In this document: positions 22,036 to 33,169 of the stretch, piece by piece
Position numbering within the stretch: position 1 is the stretch's first letter
Layout of the letters: each line of letters starts with the position of its first letter
Source of the DNA: Klebsiella spallanzanii
GTDB taxonomy: Bacteria > Pseudomonadota > Gammaproteobacteria > Enterobacterales > Enterobacteriaceae
Assembly: GCF_902158555.1 (NCBI RefSeq)
Contig: NZ_CABGGS010000012.1
Location: 172,880-236,879, forward strand
DNA: 64,000 nt
Direction: 5' to 3'
The notes under the pieces: generated by a model
Told to the model about the DNA's origin: nothing
The model's database searches: none
Seen by the model: only the letters and a program-made list of their open reading frames with translations
Made by a program: the position numbers and the translations under genes

Positions 22036-22071
22036 AAAATGGCGACGAAAGCACCTCTTCGTCGCCATTTT
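22036..22071. terminator. Bidirectional terminator between yidF and dsdA
   Basis: A 14-bp perfect stem (AAAATGGCGACGAA at 22036-22049 with its complement at 22058-22071) has A and T runs at its two ends, so it can act on both converging transcripts. Confidence 0.88.
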
Positions 22072-22089
22072 GTTTACCCGTCGACTGGC

Positions 22090-23418
22090 TTAACGTCCCT
22101 TCGCCAGATACTGCGCCATCTCCTCTTCCGGTACCATACCGCCGCCGGTCGCCCACACCAGATGGGTGGCGTTCTGCATTTGCTCAGCGGTGAAACCGTG
22201 CATCTGCTGATACGCCCGGCTGGCGCACACCCGCTGCGGCCCGGCCATTCCCGCCAGGGCGGACGGCTCCAGGCGAATACCCTCTTCCTCGGCTAACCAA
22301 CCCAGCATGTCGTACATGGTCTGGTCATCGAGAGAATAGAACCCATCCAGCAGGCGCTCCATTGCCCGGCCGACGAAGCCTGATGCGCGGCCTACCGCAA
22401 GACCGTCGGCGGCGGTCAGATTATCGATACCCAGATCCTGAACCGAAATCTCATCATGCAGGCCGGTATAGACCCCCAGCAGCATACAAGGCGAGTGGGT
22501 CGGCTCGGCGAAGAAGCAGTGCACGTGGTCGCCGAAGGCCAGCTTCAGGCCAAAGGCCACTCCACCGGGGCCGCCGCCAACGCCGCAGGGCAGATACACA
22601 AATAGCGGATGTTCGGCGTCGACAACGCGTCCTTCGCGGGCAAACTGTGTTTTTAATCGCTCACCAGCCACGGCGTAGCCGAGGAACAGGGTGCGCGAGT
22701 TCTCATCATCAATAAAGAAGCAGTTCGGGTCCGATTCGGCGGCTTTACGCCCCTGCTCGACCGCCACGCCGTAATCCTCTTCGTACTCCACAACCGTTAC
22801 GCCGTGGCTGCGCAGTTTGGCCTTTTTCCACGCACGGGCGTCGGCGGACATATGTACCGTCACCTTAAAGCCGATGCGCGCGCTCATAATGCCAATCGAC
22901 ATCCCCAGATTGCCCGTGGAGCCGACGGCAATGCTGTACTGACTAAAGAACTGCCTGAATTCTGGGGTCAGCAGCTTGCGGTAGTCGTCCGAAGTTTTTA
23001 ACAACCCTGCGTTGATAGCCAGCTTCTCCGCGTGGGTCAGCACCTCGTAAATACCGCCGCGGGCCTTAATGGAGCCGGAAATCGGCAGATGGCTGTCTTT
23101 TTTCAGCAGCAGGTCGCCGCAAATCGTCTGGCTAAAGGCTTGTTCCAGCCGCGCTTTCATTGCCGGGATAGCCACCAGCTCAGACTCGATAATACCCCCG
23201 GTCGCGGCAGTTTCCGGGAAGGCTTCCGCCAGATACGGCGCAAAACGATCGAGCCTGGCGTGGGCGTCCTGAACGTCTTCTGTTGTCAGGCCAACGTAGG
23301 GTAAACCTTCCGCCAGCGACGTTGTTGACGGGTTAAACCAGGTGGTTTCTTTCAGGGCAATCAGCTCCTTCAGCAGAGGAAACTGTGCGATTAAAGTAGT
23401 CATGTCAGCGTTTTTCAT
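22090..23418 (-). CDS. dsdA: D-serine dehydratase (deaminase)
   Basis: 442 residues from ATG 23418, the E. coli length and start (MKNADM). PLP enzyme of fold type II that converts D-serine to pyruvate and ammonia. PLP lysine Lys118 is in [11 protein letters not shown], the phosphate-binding glycine loop is [10 protein letters not shown], and ATGGG comes near the end. It detoxifies and uses D-serine. It follows dsdX by 17 bases on the same strand; dsdC is divergent beyond dsdX. Confidence 0.97.
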   Translation of the reverse strand: MKNADMTTLIAQFPLLKELIALKETTWFNPSTTSLAEGLPYVGLTTEDVQDAHARLDRFAPYLAEAFPETAATGGIIESELVAIPAMKARLEQAFSQTICGDLLLKKDSHLPISGSIKARGGIYEVLTHAEKLAINAGLLKTSDDYRKLLTPEFRQFFSQYSIAVGSTGNLGMSIGIMSARIGFKVTVHMSADARAWKKAKLRSHGVTVVEYEEDYGVAVEQGRKAAESDPNCFFIDDENSRTLFLGYAVAGERLKTQFAREGRVVDAEHPLFVYLPCGVGGGPGGVAFGLKLAFGDHVHCFFAEPTHSPCMLLGVYTGLHDEISVQDLGIDNLTAADGLAVGRASGFVGRAMERLLDGFYSLDDQTMYDMLGWLAEEEGIRLEPSALAGMAGPQRVCASRAYQQMHGFTAEQMQNATHLVWATGGGMVPEEEMAQYLAKGR

Positions 23419-23435
23419 ATTACGTCTCTTTGCGC

Positions 23436-24773
23436 TCAGATGATGAAAGAAAGCAGGAATGTACCGGCCAGTGCAAGCAGCGAAGCAATAAAGGTCGCCG
23501 TTGTATAGTATTTGAACGTCTCGTTGAGGCTTGCGCCGCAATACTGTTTAACCAGCCAGAACAGCGAATCCGTTACGATAGTGCAGCCAATCGCGCCTGA
23601 GCCGATGGCGATAGCGATGATTTCCGGGCTCACGCCGGGATAGAGCGGCAGCATTGGTGCGACGATGGCGGTTGCGCCCATCATCGCCACGGTAGCGGAA
23701 CCGACCGCGGCATGCAGAATCAGCGCCACCAGCCAGGCCAGCAGAATCGGGTGCATATCCAGATTCGACAGAATGACCGCCAGCGTATCGGCCAGGCCGC
23801 TGGTTTTCAGAATGGCGTTGAAGGCCCCGCCAGCGCCGATAATCAGCAGAATATTAGCAATCGAACCGAAGCAGTTTTCCGTATGCGTCAGCAGGGTGCC
23901 CATCCCCATATCCTGGCGGATGCCCAGCACGTAATAGGCGACAAAGACGGCGATAAACATCGCGGTGATCGGGTTGCCGATAAACTCCAGCAGCATGTAC
24001 AGCGTGCCGCCTTTAGTCATGTTCAGTTCGGCAACGGTTTTCACCAGCATCAGACCGATTGGCAGCAGCACCGTAAACAGCGTGGCGCCGAGCGATGGCA
24101 GAGTCTCTTCTTTACGCACTTCGAGGTTAGAAAACTCAGCCGGAACCGCTTTAAACGGCAGGCGGTTGCCGAGCAGCCGCAGGAACAGCGGGCCGCCGAC
24201 CAGTGAAGCCAGCAGGCCCACCAGCAGACCGTAAACGATAACGGTACCGATATCCGCGCCCAGCTTGTTGGCAACGAACAGCGCCGCCGGATGCGGAGGC
24301 ACCACGCAGTGGACTGCCATCAGCGCCGTACACAGCGGGATTGCCAGCTTAAGCAGCGACGTGTTGGTCTTTTTGGCGATGGAAAATGCCAGCGGGATCA
24401 GCAGAACGACGCCCACTTCAACGAATAGCGTGATCCCGCAAATCAGGCCCACCAGCACCATAATGACATCCGCCGACAGCCAGCGGCAGCGTTGGAGCGT
24501 CAGGCCGATACGTTCCGCCGCGCCGGAAACCTCCATCATCTTGCCGAGAATGGTCCCCAGCCCAATCACCGCCGCCAGGAAGCCCAGCGTACCGCCGATC
24601 CCGCTCTCAATGGCGTTAACCATATCCAGCGGGCTCATCCCCATCATGGCGCCAACGAAAAAACTCGCCAGCAGCAGCGCCAGGAATGGGTGAAACTTTA
24701 GTTTGACGATAGTTAATACAATCAACACGATGCTGATAAGCAGCGTGCTCACAACCCAGATCTGAGATTCCAT
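23436..24773 (-). CDS. dsdX: D-serine transporter DsdX (GntP family)
   Basis: 445 residues from ATG 24773 (MESQIWVV), the E. coli length. A gluconate-permease-family protein with ~12-13 membrane helices, including [33 protein letters not shown] and [18 protein letters not shown] (quoted in part). It imports D-serine. First gene of dsdXA; DsdC probably activates it from the 223-base divergent region, in which I identify no certain operator. Confidence 0.96.
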   Translation of the reverse strand: MESQIWVVSTLLISIVLIVLTIVKLKFHPFLALLLASFFVGAMMGMSPLDMVNAIESGIGGTLGFLAAVIGLGTILGKMMEVSGAAERIGLTLQRCRWLSADVIMVLVGLICGITLFVEVGVVLLIPLAFSIAKKTNTSLLKLAIPLCTALMAVHCVVPPHPAALFVANKLGADIGTVIVYGLLVGLLASLVGGPLFLRLLGNRLPFKAVPAEFSNLEVRKEETLPSLGATLFTVLLPIGLMLVKTVAELNMTKGGTLYMLLEFIGNPITAMFIAVFVAYYVLGIRQDMGMGTLLTHTENCFGSIANILLIIGAGGAFNAILKTSGLADTLAVILSNLDMHPILLAWLVALILHAAVGSATVAMMGATAIVAPMLPLYPGVSPEIIAIAIGSGAIGCTIVTDSLFWLVKQYCGASLNETFKYYTTATFIASLLALAGTFLLSFII

Positions 24774-24996
24774 ACCCCACCTCGCCTGTGAATAATCTGT
24801 GGTTATTGAACAGAAAAACAGCATGCGCTGACAAACGATATAAATGGCGTTTCAGATGAATTAGATTGAATCAAAATGGTGATTTGGCTCTAAATTAGCG
24901 GTCTTAATGTGCTATGAATCACTTTTATTCACCTTTGGTGCAAGGTCAGGGCGAAAATTTTCTTACAATCGACGCCAAAAAGCGAAGGAGCAAGAA

Positions 24997-25923
24997 ATGG
25001 AGACGCTAAAAGATCTGGGCAACCGGCTGCTTAACGGCTGGCAGCTGTCGAAGCTCTATACCTTTGAAGTCGCTGCCCGGCATGAGTCGTTTGCCCTGGC
25101 GGCGGAAGAGCTGTCGCTGACGCCGAGTGCGGTCAGTCACCGTATCAATCAGTTGGAAGAAGAGCTGGGAATTCAGCTGTTTGTGCGATCGCATCGCAAG
25201 GTGGAACTGACGCATGAAGGCAAGCGGGTGTTCTGGGCGCTGAAATCCTCGCTGGATAGCCTGAATCAGGAGATTCTGGATATTAAAAACCAGGAACTGT
25301 CGGGGACGCTAACGGTCTACTCGCGCCCTTCCATCGCCCAGTGCTGGCTGGTTCCGGCGCTGGGCGATTTTACCCGCCGCTATCCGTCGATATCGCTCAC
25401 CGTGTTGACCGGCAACGATAACGTCAATATGCAGCGCGCAGGGATCGACCTGGCTATCTACTTTGATGACGTACCTTCATCGCAGCTAAGCCATCATTTT
25501 CTGATGGATGAGTCCATCGTACCGGTTTGTACGGCGGATTACGCGCGCCGGCATCAGCTCCAGCAGAATCCAGGTAATCTTCGCCACTGTACGCTGCTGC
25601 ACGACAGGCAGGCCTGGAGCAACGATTCCGGTACCGATGAATGGTTCAGCTGGGCGCAGCAGTTTGGTATTGATTTGCCGCAATCGTCGGGGATTGGCTT
25701 CGATCGTTCGGATTTAGCCGTTATTGCGGCGATGAATCACGTCGGCGTGGCGATGGGACGTAAACGGCTGGTACAAAAGCGCCTCGACAGCGGGGAGCTG
25801 ATTGCGCCGTTCGGCGACATGATGCTGAAATGCCACCAGCACTATTACGTGACGACCCTGCCGGGCCGTCAGTGGCCGAAAATCGATGCGTTTATCAACT
25901 GGTTGCAGAGCCAGGCGCAATGA
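24997..25923 (+). CDS. dsdC: LysR-family activator of dsdXA
   Basis: 308 residues from ATG 24997, with AAGGAG at 24985-24990; upstream in-frame codons lack a ribosome site. N-terminal winged helix (ALAAEELSLTPSAVSHRINQLEEELG) and a periplasmic-binding-like sensor domain. DsdC activates dsdXA with D-serine as inducer. Divergent from dsdX; its stop is 31 bases from the convergent phnV stop. Confidence 0.95.
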   Translation: METLKDLGNRLLNGWQLSKLYTFEVAARHESFALAAEELSLTPSAVSHRINQLEEELGIQLFVRSHRKVELTHEGKRVFWALKSSLDSLNQEILDIKNQELSGTLTVYSRPSIAQCWLVPALGDFTRRYPSISLTVLTGNDNVNMQRAGIDLAIYFDDVPSSQLSHHFLMDESIVPVCTADYARRHQLQQNPGNLRHCTLLHDRQAWSNDSGTDEWFSWAQQFGIDLPQSSGIGFDRSDLAVIAAMNHVGVAMGRKRLVQKRLDSGELIAPFGDMMLKCHQHYYVTTLPGRQWPKIDAFINWLQSQAQ

Positions 25924-25954
25924 TGATGCCTGAGTTTCCGGCCACATCTCACCG

Positions 25955-26752
25955 TTACCTTTGGCTCATCCTGCGGGCGATGCGCTCAAGCTTAATCATT
26001 AGCAGCAGCGTGACGCCCACCAGCACGATGGTCAGCGCTGAACCATCGGCAATGTTGCCGCGGTCGGTGAGGCTAAAAATAGTGACCGGCAGCGTCGTCC
26101 AGCCCGGTGGATAGATCATCACCGTTGCGCCCAGTTCACCCATCGACAGCGACAGGCTCAGCGCCAGCGCGGAGATCATCCATGGCGTCATCAGCGGCAG
26201 CGTAACGTAGCGCAGGCGATACCACGGCGATGCCCCAAGACTGGAGGCGACGTTTTCGATATCGGCGGAAATCCGCGCCAGTCCTGTGGAAACGTTGCTG
26301 AAGGTAAAGGCGGAAATCAGTACGAAGTGCGCCGCCAGCACGATCCCGAAGGTGCCGTTCATCTGTAGCGGCCCCTGGCTGAAAGCCACCAGAATACCTA
26401 AACCCACGGATACCGAGGGAATAGCGCTCGGCAAATAGAACATCAGCCCAAGATATTTTTGCAGCTTTGCGTTGTACTGGCGCAGGGCCAGCGCTGCCCA
26501 CATGCCGCACAGCAGGGCGAACAGGCTGGCGCAGAACCCCACCATCAGGCTGGAAAAGAGTGAATCCCATGCCGCGCCGCGAAACGCGTTAACAAAATGC
26601 CCAAGGGTAAAACCGGACGGCAGCAGCCCGTTCCACTGCTGGCTCAGGCTGGACATCAAAATCACCGCCAGCGGCAGAAAAAAGAACCCGGCAAACAGCG
26701 TCACCGCCAGCGCGCCCGCCGCAGTGCGGCCTTTACGCGACCAAATCAACAT
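25955..26752 (-). CDS. phnV: 2-aminoethylphosphonate ABC transporter permease PhnV
   Basis: 265 residues with about six membrane helices and the binding-protein-dependent permease (EAA) loop SLGASPWYRLRYVTLPLM, which docks onto the ATPase. Second permease of the aminoethylphosphonate importer. Last gene of phnSTUV, two bases after phnU. Length and order match Salmonella. Confidence 0.93.
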   Translation of the reverse strand: MLIWSRKGRTAAGALAVTLFAGFFFLPLAVILMSSLSQQWNGLLPSGFTLGHFVNAFRGAAWDSLFSSLMVGFCASLFALLCGMWAALALRQYNAKLQKYLGLMFYLPSAIPSVSVGLGILVAFSQGPLQMNGTFGIVLAAHFVLISAFTFSNVSTGLARISADIENVASSLGASPWYRLRYVTLPLMTPWMISALALSLSLSMGELGATVMIYPPGWTTLPVTIFSLTDRGNIADGSALTIVLVGVTLLLMIKLERIARRMSQR

Positions 26753-26754
26753 CG

Positions 26755-27618
26755 TTAGCTCCTCACGCCGGTACGCGCGGCGGCCAGCCGATAGAGTATA
26801 AATAACCCCAGCGATAGCAGAATATTAATCAGCGCAATCATGCAGGCCACGCTGTAGTCCGATTCAAGAATGGCTTTGCTGTAAACCATCATCGGCAAGG
26901 TATTGACTCCCTTAGCGCCGATAAACAGCACAATGCCAAACTCGTTGGTGGTCAGCAGAAGACACAGGCTACCGCCTGCCATTAGCGCCGGGAGCACCGC
27001 CGGGAAAATCACCTGCGCGATGACCCGCAGCGGATGAGCGCCGAGAATGCTCGCCGCCTCAAGCTGGCTTTTATCAATCTGACGCAGTCCGGCCATCAGC
27101 GGGCGCATCACCAGCGGCGTGAAGACGGTGATTTCTGCAAGAATAACTCCCTGAATTGAATAGAGAAAATCGACAGGCGGCAGTTCGAAAGCAAACAGCG
27201 ACATCAGCGTGCCGTTCAACAGCCCCGCAGAACCGTAGATAAAGGTGAAAGCAAGGGTGATGAGAAAAGTCGGCAAGGCGATAAAGGTATCAATCACCCG
27301 ACTAATCAGCTGGCTGCCGGGAAACGGGATAAACACCAGAATCAGCGCCAGCACGCTGCCGAGCAGCAGGCAGCCCAGCGTGGCGCAAACCGCGATTTGC
27401 AGCGTATTGAGCAACGCGCTAATAAAACGCCGGGATCCCACCACCTGCCAGAAGGTTTCCAGGCCCAGATGACCGCGGGTATCGCGCAGCGCCTGTTCAG
27501 CGATCAGCAGCAGCGGGTAGAAAAATAGCGTCACCAGTACCAGCAGCGGCGGCAGTAGCCACAGAAGAGGCCGCAGGTTCAGGGGGGAGCGCACAAGCGT
27601 GAGCGTTTGCGACATCAT
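26755..27618 (-). CDS. phnU: 2-aminoethylphosphonate ABC transporter permease PhnU
   Basis: 287 residues, six predicted membrane helices, EAA loop ASILGAHPLRVIAQVIFPAVLP. It pairs with PhnV to form the membrane channel. The start ATG (27618-27616) overlaps the phnT stop as TAATG; a second ATG is three bases downstream. Cotranscribed with phnS, phnT and phnV. Confidence 0.93.
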   Translation of the reverse strand: MMSQTLTLVRSPLNLRPLLWLLPPLLVLVTLFFYPLLLIAEQALRDTRGHLGLETFWQVVGSRRFISALLNTLQIAVCATLGCLLLGSVLALILVFIPFPGSQLISRVIDTFIALPTFLITLAFTFIYGSAGLLNGTLMSLFAFELPPVDFLYSIQGVILAEITVFTPLVMRPLMAGLRQIDKSQLEAASILGAHPLRVIAQVIFPAVLPALMAGGSLCLLLTTNEFGIVLFIGAKGVNTLPMMVYSKAILESDYSVACMIALINILLSLGLFILYRLAAARTGVRS

Positions 27619-28730
27619 TACACCTCGATCAGGACCGCATCATTGGGTTCAAAATAGAGCGCCAGCTTGTCGCCCGCTCGCGGCAGCGGATCCACGTGGG
27701 TCATTACGATGCGTACCGCTTCCCCCGCGACGTCGCATAACAGGTGGGTCAAATCCCCCTGCCAGTGCACCGACGTCAGGGTGGCGTTAAGTCGGTTGCT
27801 GGTGGCCGTTCGCGGCGCGAGGCTCATATGTTGAGGACGAATACACAGCAGCTTATTGTTGCCGTGCTGACCGCCATGGCTGAAGGCATTAATCAGCCCG
27901 CCGCCGCAGCTAACGCTGACCAGCCCCGGCCCCGAGGTATCTTTCAGCGCCGTCGCCTGCAGAATATTGGCGCGCCCGAGAAACTCTGCGGCAAAGCGGT
28001 TGGGTGGATAGTGGTAGAGCGGGTGCGTTTCGCCGTGGGCAATCAGCGAACCGTCTTTCATAATGCCAATTTTGTCCGCCAGGGTCAGGGCTTCGGTCTG
28101 ATCGTGGGTGACGTAGAGAATCGTCAGCTCCGGCAGCTCGCGGTGCAGGCGGGCAATTTCCTCCACCATGTTATGGCGAATTTGCGCATCCAGCGCCGAG
28201 AGCGGCTCATCAAGCAGTAATACTCTCGGACGAACGGCGATAGCGCGGGCAATGGCGACGCGTTGCTGCTGGCCGCCGGAAAGCTGGTGCGGATAGCGGC
28301 TGGCGTAATCCGTCATGCCGACGATTTTCAGCGCTTCTTTAACCCGTTCAGCGATCAGCGCTTTCGGTTGCTTCTGTGCCCGCAGGCCAAAAGCAACGTT
28401 ATCTTCCACCTTCATATGCGGGAAAAGGGCGTAGTTTTGCACCACCATGCCGAGGCCGCGTTTATACGGCGGCAGGTGGGTAATGTCGGTATCGCCAAGC
28501 AAAATCCGACCGCCCGCAGGCTGCACAAATCCGGCAATCGCTCGTAGCACCGTGGTTTTCCCGGAACCTGAGGGGCCGATCAGCGCCAGCACTTCGCCCG
28601 GTTCAATGGTCAATGTCAGCGGCTTCAGTACCACGTTGCCGTGGTAAGAAACGCGCAGTGAGTCGAGAGTAATCCCGGTGGTTCCCGCCAGCGACGGGGA
28701 GTGGGAAGCGGTCGTTTTCATCAACATCAT
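27618..28730 (-). CDS. phnT: 2-aminoethylphosphonate ABC transporter ATPase PhnT
   Basis: 370 residues. ABC ATPase with Walker [10 protein letters not shown]-loop [10 protein letters not shown], signature LSGGQQQR, Walker B LLLDEP and the H-loop VTHDQ, followed by a TOBE-type C-terminal domain (about 290-365). It powers phosphonate import. The first codons are ATG ATG, so the true start may be 28727. Two bases separate it from phnS. Confidence 0.94.
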   Translation of the reverse strand: MMLMKTTASHSPSLAGTTGITLDSLRVSYHGNVVLKPLTLTIEPGEVLALIGPSGSGKTTVLRAIAGFVQPAGGRILLGDTDITHLPPYKRGLGMVVQNYALFPHMKVEDNVAFGLRAQKQPKALIAERVKEALKIVGMTDYASRYPHQLSGGQQQRVAIARAIAVRPRVLLLDEPLSALDAQIRHNMVEEIARLHRELPELTILYVTHDQTEALTLADKIGIMKDGSLIAHGETHPLYHYPPNRFAAEFLGRANILQATALKDTSGPGLVSVSCGGGLINAFSHGGQHGNNKLLCIRPQHMSLAPRTATSNRLNATLTSVHWQGDLTHLLCDVAGEAVRIVMTHVDPLPRAGDKLALYFEPNDAVLIEV

Positions 28731-28732
28731 GC

Positions 28733-29746
28733 TTACTCGCTGTCCGTCACTTTGTGCCAGCGGGCAATATCCGCCGACAGTGAAACCGCCACGTCGTCCC
28801 AGTCAGCCTCCCAGCTCTTCACGCCGTCGAGCGCCGCTTTCGCCGCTTTGAAGTTGTTATCTTCCGGCGCGACATCGCTGCGTACCGGCAGCCCCCAGGA
28901 GAGCGCGCTGACGCTGGCCTGAGCCGGTTTATCGAGCAGGAAGTTAATCAGCTTTTTGCCGTTTTCACCGTTCGGTGCGTTCTGTACCAGGCCGACGGTG
29001 TAGGGCAGCGCCAGCGCGCTGCGTTCGCCTTTGGCATCCGCTGGCCAGAAGATTTGTACGTTCGGGTTACGTGCCATCTGAGACAGGTTCATTTGCAGGT
29101 CACCGTTAGCGACGTACAGCTCGCCTTTGTTGACCAGCGCGGTCAGCTTGCCGGTGGAAGCCGACGGGCCGACGTTGTTCGCCTGAAGTTTACCGAGATA
29201 GTCGAAGCCCGCATCTTTACTCCCCAGACTGTGGAACGCCTGCAGCATCACGGCGGTGCCGTCGCCCGCCTGTCCCGGCGTGGAGTATTGCAGTTTGTTT
29301 TTGAAGCGATTATCGAGCAGATCCTGCCAGCTGGCCGGGGCAGTCTTCAGCAGCTTGCTGTTATAGATGAAGGTCAGGTAGTTGTTAACCAGCGGCGAGT
29401 AGCGGTCGTGGACGCCGGGGATCTGTTCGCTGCCCTGCGGCTTAAATTCGGCTAGCAGCTGCTCTTTGGCGGCGCGCTGAATAAACGGCGGAACCGTCAC
29501 CAGCACGTCAGCCTGCGGGTTGGTGCGCTCTTTCGCCAGGCGCTCGACAATCGCCCCGGATCCGCCTTCAACGTACTGCACTTTGATACCCGTTGCTTTG
29601 GTGAAGGCATCGAACTGATTTTTGTACCAGCTGTTGTCACCGTCGTGCAGACCGTCGGCGGAATAGACGGTCACCACACTATCGGCCCAAACCGGGGCGC
29701 TGGCGAGCGTGATAACAGATAGCAGAGCAAGTTTGGAGAGTTTCAT
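28733..29746 (-). CDS. phnS: 2-aminoethylphosphonate-binding periplasmic protein PhnS
   Basis: 337 residues with an N-terminal Sec signal peptide ending ...[10 protein letters not shown] (cleavage after about residue 21). Family 1/iron-type extracellular solute-binding fold (VTVYSADG...[10 protein letters not shown]...ADVLVTVP). Captures 2-aminoethylphosphonate for PhnTUV. First gene of the import operon, with a 12-bp operator 31 bases before its start and a REP array between it and phnR. Confidence 0.94.
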   Translation of the reverse strand: MKLSKLALLSVITLASAPVWADSVVTVYSADGLHDGDNSWYKNQFDAFTKATGIKVQYVEGGSGAIVERLAKERTNPQADVLVTVPPFIQRAAKEQLLAEFKPQGSEQIPGVHDRYSPLVNNYLTFIYNSKLLKTAPASWQDLLDNRFKNKLQYSTPGQAGDGTAVMLQAFHSLGSKDAGFDYLGKLQANNVGPSASTGKLTALVNKGELYVANGDLQMNLSQMARNPNVQIFWPADAKGERSALALPYTVGLVQNAPNGENGKKLINFLLDKPAQASVSALSWGLPVRSDVAPEDNNFKAAKAALDGVKSWEADWDDVAVSLSADIARWHKVTDSE

Positions 29747-29776
29747 CTTATCAGCCTCATCGGATGGTGATTTTTA

Positions 29777-29788
29777 TGGTCTATACCA
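29777..29788. promoter_or_regulatory. PhnR operator upstream of phnS
   Basis: TGGTCTATACCA is the exact reverse complement of the site TGGTATAGACCA at 31206-31217 before phnW, and the match extends to 15 bases (ATCTGGTATAGACCA). A dyad site for the GntR-type PhnR. The same dodecamer is, as I recall, bound by mycobacterial PhnF. Confidence 0.85.
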
Positions 29789-29874
29789 GATTGATTTTTA
29801 CGCTACCGAGGGTTTGTGACAAAACGATGAATGAAGTGTGTCGAAAGGGTTAAAAACAGGAGGGCGTTGCATTT

Positions 29875-30344
29875 CCCGGAGGCGGCGCTTGACGCGCCTG
29901 TCCGGGCTACCAAACCAGCAGGCTGCTGTGAACCTGTAGCCCGGTCAGCGCAGCGCCACCGGGAAGCATGATGCAGAGGATTTGAACGCGGAGGCCGATC
30001 CCGGAGGCGGCGCTTGACGCGCCTGTCCAGGCTACCAAACCAGCAGGCTGCTGTGAACCTGTAGCCCGGTCAGCGCAGCGCCACCGGGAAGCATGATGCA
30101 GAGGATTTCAATGCGGAGGCCGATCCCGGAGGCGGCGCTTGACGCGCCTGTCCGGGCTACCAAACCAGCAGGCTGCTGTGAGCTTGTAGCCCGGTCAGCG
30201 CAGCGCCACCGGGAAGCATGACGCAGAGGATTTTAACGCGGAGGCCGATCCCGGAGGCGGCGCTTGACGCGCCTGTCCGGGCTACCAAACCAGCAGGCTG
30301 CTGTGAACCTGTAGCCCGGGTAAGGCGTTAGCCGCGACCCGGGG
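29875..30344. repeat. REP/BIME array with 125-bp period between phnS and phnR
   Basis: A 125-bp unit starts at 29875, 30000, 30125 and 30250; the fourth copy diverges after about 30318. Each unit holds two opposed REP-like palindromes: one opens CCCGGAGGCGGCGCTTGACG, the other contains GTAGCCCGGTCAGCG and ends CCACCGGG. The last palindrome is a variant (CCCGGGTAAGGCG to CGACCCGGGG, about 30315-30344). Units differ by only a few bases, so the array amplified recently. This fills most of the 624-base gap between phnS and phnR. Confidence 0.92.
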
Positions 30345-30370
30345 AAAACCCACGTGCGGAGCCAATAAAA

Positions 30371-31090
30371 TCAATGCGTATCGACTTCAATACGCAGGCT
30401 ATCGTGACGCCAGTACTCGATATCGTAATCGAGAATTCGACCGTGCTGATCGTAGTTGAGGCGGCGCAGCAGCAACGCCGGACGCCCTTCCATCACCCCC
30501 AGCGCTTCGGCAGCCTGCGGCGGCATAGAGGTCGGCCAGAACGACAAATGCATGCTGGTATATATCAGGCCATAGTGGGCCTGATAAATCTCAGTCAGGC
30601 TGCCGTTAAGATCGTGGCGCAGCAGCTCCGGAACCCTGGCGGGCAGACAGTGGTTTTCACAGTAGCAAATTGCCCGCCCATCGGCATGGCGCAGACGAGT
30701 GAGCAGGTAAACCTGATCAAACGGTTGTAGCGCCAGCGGTGTCATCACATCCAGCGGAACCGCGGCTAAACGCCCGTCCAGCAGCACCGTTTTCGGCTCC
30801 CGGCCCTGCTCCAGACACAGCTTATGGAAGTTGGTATTTTGCGTCGGATCCAGCCACAGACGCTCCGGCGTTACGAACCAGCCGCGGCGGTCGGCGCGGT
30901 AGATTACGCCGCTGGCCTCAAGCTGCGCCAGGCTCTCGCGCACCGTAATACGGGTCGTGTTGAACAGCGCGCACAGCTCGCGCTCGGATGGCAGCTTGTC
31001 GCCGCTCTTCAGCGCGCCGTTTTGAATACGCGCCTGAAGCTGCGCCTTGATCAGCAGATACTGCGGAGTCTCGCCAGAGGGTGATTTCAT
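30371..31090 (-). CDS. phnR: GntR-family regulator of 2-aminoethylphosphonate genes
   Basis: 239 residues. N-terminal winged helix ([29 protein letters not shown]) and a C-terminal UTRA domain (HutC subfamily). Divergent from phnWX and upstream of the phnSTUV operon, as in Salmonella. Two identical dyad sites in the two adjacent promoter regions are the likely targets. Confidence 0.93.
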   Translation of the reverse strand: MKSPSGETPQYLLIKAQLQARIQNGALKSGDKLPSERELCALFNTTRITVRESLAQLEASGVIYRADRRGWFVTPERLWLDPTQNTNFHKLCLEQGREPKTVLLDGRLAAVPLDVMTPLALQPFDQVYLLTRLRHADGRAICYCENHCLPARVPELLRHDLNGSLTEIYQAHYGLIYTSMHLSFWPTSMPPQAAEALGVMEGRPALLLRRLNYDQHGRILDYDIEYWRHDSLRIEVDTH

Positions 31091-31165
31091 GTTCGCTCGC
31101 GGCTAAATTTGATGCGGCCATTATACATAACCAGATGAATTTTTTGTTGCAGCACCACTTTCCCT

Positions 31166-31217
31166 TTGACCTTTTCAGGCGACGATCGTCATTATAAAAA
31201 ATATCTGGTATAGACCA
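31166..31217 (+). promoter_or_regulatory. phnW promoter and PhnR operator
   Basis: TTGACC (31166-31171) and CATTAT (31190-31195, spacing 18) form a plausible sigma-70 promoter. The operator TGGTATAGACCA (31206-31217) would cover the transcription start, suggesting repression by PhnR that is lifted by the phosphonate. Confidence 0.7.
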
Positions 31218-31230
31218 AATGGTGAAAAAG

Positions 31231-32334
31231 ATGACCACCCGCAATTATCTGCTGCTGACCCCCGGCCCGCTGACCACCTCCCGTACGGTAAAAGAGGCCA
31301 TGCTTTTCGATAGCTGTACCTGGGACGACGACTACAACCTTGGCGTGGTTCAGGCCATCCGCCAACACCTGGTTGAGCTGGCGACGCCAGCCGCGGGCTA
31401 CACTTCGGTGTTGCTGCAAGGTAGCGGTAGCTACGCGGTTGAGGCGGTGCTCGGCAGCGTTATCGGCGCACAGGGCAAGGTGCTGATTATCAGCAATGGT
31501 GCTTACGGCGCGCGCATGATTGAAATGGCTGAACTGATGAACATCGCGTATTCCCCATACGACTGCGGCGAGGTGGCGCGCCCGGACGCGGCGGCGATCG
31601 AACAGATCCTGCAAACCGACCCGGCGATCACGCATATTGCGATGGTGCACAGTGAAACCACCACCGGGATGCTTAACCCGATTGAAGACGTTGCAGCATT
31701 GGCGAAACAGTACGGCAAACGTTATATCGTCGATGCCATGAGCAGCTTCGGCGGCATTCCCATGGACGTTGCCGCGTTGAATATTGATTACCTGATCAGC
31801 TCCGCCAACAAATGCATCCAGGGGGTTCCTGGATTTGCGTTCGTCATCGCCCGGGAAGCTGAACTGGCTACCTGCAAAGGCCGTTCGCGCTCGCTGTCGC
31901 TGGACCTCTACGCCCAGTGGCGCTGCATGGAGGATAATCACGGCAAGTGGCGTTTTACCTCGCCGACCCATACCGTGCTGGCCTTCGCCCAGGCGCTGAA
32001 GGAGCTGGCGGAAGAAGGTGGCGTGAGCGCGCGCCACCAGCGTTACAGCACGAATCAGCGGCGTCTGGTGGCGGGAATGCGCGAGTTAGGTTTCCAGCCG
32101 CTGCTCGATGACAGCCTGCATTCGCCGATTATTACCGCGTTTTACTCCCCGAGTGCCCCGCAGTATCGCTTTAAAGATTTCTATCAACGGCTCAAAGAGC
32201 AGGGGTTCGTTATCTATCCGGGCAAAGTATCGCAGAGCGACTGCTTTCGCATCGGCAACATCGGTGAAGTGTACGACGCCGACATTACCGCCCTGCTGGC
32301 GGCCATCAAAAACGCCATGTACTGGCAATATTAA
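31231..32334 (+). CDS. phnW: 2-aminoethylphosphonate:pyruvate transaminase
   Basis: 367 residues from ATG 31231 (MTTRNYLLL), the Salmonella start; ATG 31219 in the same frame adds four residues and abuts the operator. Class V aminotransferase fold. PLP lysine Lys194 in [19 protein letters not shown] at the N-terminus, and VDAMSSFGG with the PLP-ring Asp. Converts aminoethylphosphonate plus pyruvate to phosphonoacetaldehyde plus alanine. phnX follows after 9 bases. Confidence 0.96.
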   Translation: MTTRNYLLLTPGPLTTSRTVKEAMLFDSCTWDDDYNLGVVQAIRQHLVELATPAAGYTSVLLQGSGSYAVEAVLGSVIGAQGKVLIISNGAYGARMIEMAELMNIAYSPYDCGEVARPDAAAIEQILQTDPAITHIAMVHSETTTGMLNPIEDVAALAKQYGKRYIVDAMSSFGGIPMDVAALNIDYLISSANKCIQGVPGFAFVIAREAELATCKGRSRSLSLDLYAQWRCMEDNHGKWRFTSPTHTVLAFAQALKELAEEGGVSARHQRYSTNQRRLVAGMRELGFQPLLDDSLHSPIITAFYSPSAPQYRFKDFYQRLKEQGFVIYPGKVSQSDCFRIGNIGEVYDADITALLAAIKNAMYWQY

Positions 32335-32343
32335 GGAACTGCC

Positions 32344-33153
32344 ATGAACCGTATTAACGCCGTTATTCTTGACTGGGCAGGTACTACCGTCGATTTTGGC
32401 TCTTTTGCGCCAACGCAGATTTTCGTTGAAGCCTTTCGCCAGGCCTTTGATGTGGAAATTACCCTTGAAGAGGCGCGAGTACCAATGGGCCTCGGAAAAT
32501 GGCAACACATTGAAGCGCTGGGAAAATTGCCTGCCGTGGACGCTCGCTGGCAGGCGAAGTTTGGCCGCGCGATGACCGCCGCCGATATTGATGCTATCTA
32601 TGCCGCCTTTATGCCGCTGCAAATCGCCAAAGTCGTCGATTTTTCCGCGCCGATCGCCGGGGTTATCGACACAATTGCCTCGCTTCGGGCTGACGGCGTG
32701 AAGATTGGTTCCTGCTCCGGCTACCCGCGTCCGGTGATGGAAAAACTGGTCCCCGCAGCCGCCGCGCAAGGCTATGCGCCAGACTATTGGGTGGCGACGG
32801 ACGATCTCGCCGCCGGAGGACGTCCCGGTCCGTGGATGGCGTTACAGAACGTGATTGCTTTAGGGATCGATGCGGTTGCTCACTGCGTGAAGGTCGATGA
32901 TTCCGCGCCAGGCATTACCGAGGGATTAAACGCCGGGATGTGGAGCGTGGGCCTGGCGGTTTCCGGCAACGAGTTCGGCGCCGCCTGGGAGGAGTATCAG
33001 CAGATGACCGCCGAAGAGATCGCCACCCGTCGCGAACATGCCGTCGGGAAGCTGTACGCCGCCGGAGCGCACTATGTGGTGGATACGCTGGCGGATTTGC
33101 CTGGCGTGATTGCCGCCATCAACGCCCGTCTGGCAAACGGCGAACGTCCGTAG
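32344..33153 (+). CDS. phnX: Phosphonoacetaldehyde hydrolase (phosphonatase)
   Basis: 269 residues, HAD superfamily. DWAGTT at residues 10-15 (nucleophile Asp10), Schiff-base Lys52 in the cap domain ([12 protein letters not shown]), and the VDDSAPGI metal-site motif. Cleaves the C-P bond of phosphonoacetaldehyde to acetaldehyde and phosphate. Completes the PhnW-PhnX route. Confidence 0.96.
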   Translation: MNRINAVILDWAGTTVDFGSFAPTQIFVEAFRQAFDVEITLEEARVPMGLGKWQHIEALGKLPAVDARWQAKFGRAMTAADIDAIYAAFMPLQIAKVVDFSAPIAGVIDTIASLRADGVKIGSCSGYPRPVMEKLVPAAAAQGYAPDYWVATDDLAAGGRPGPWMALQNVIALGIDAVAHCVKVDDSAPGITEGLNAGMWSVGLAVSGNEFGAAWEEYQQMTAEEIATRREHAVGKLYAAGAHYVVDTLADLPGVIAAINARLANGERP

Positions 33154-33169
33154 ACTTCACCATCTTTCC

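Noticed and set aside
29875-30344. CRISPR array
   Set aside because: The units are whole 125-bp near-identical copies without variable spacers, and each contains REP palindromes; there are no cas genes nearby.
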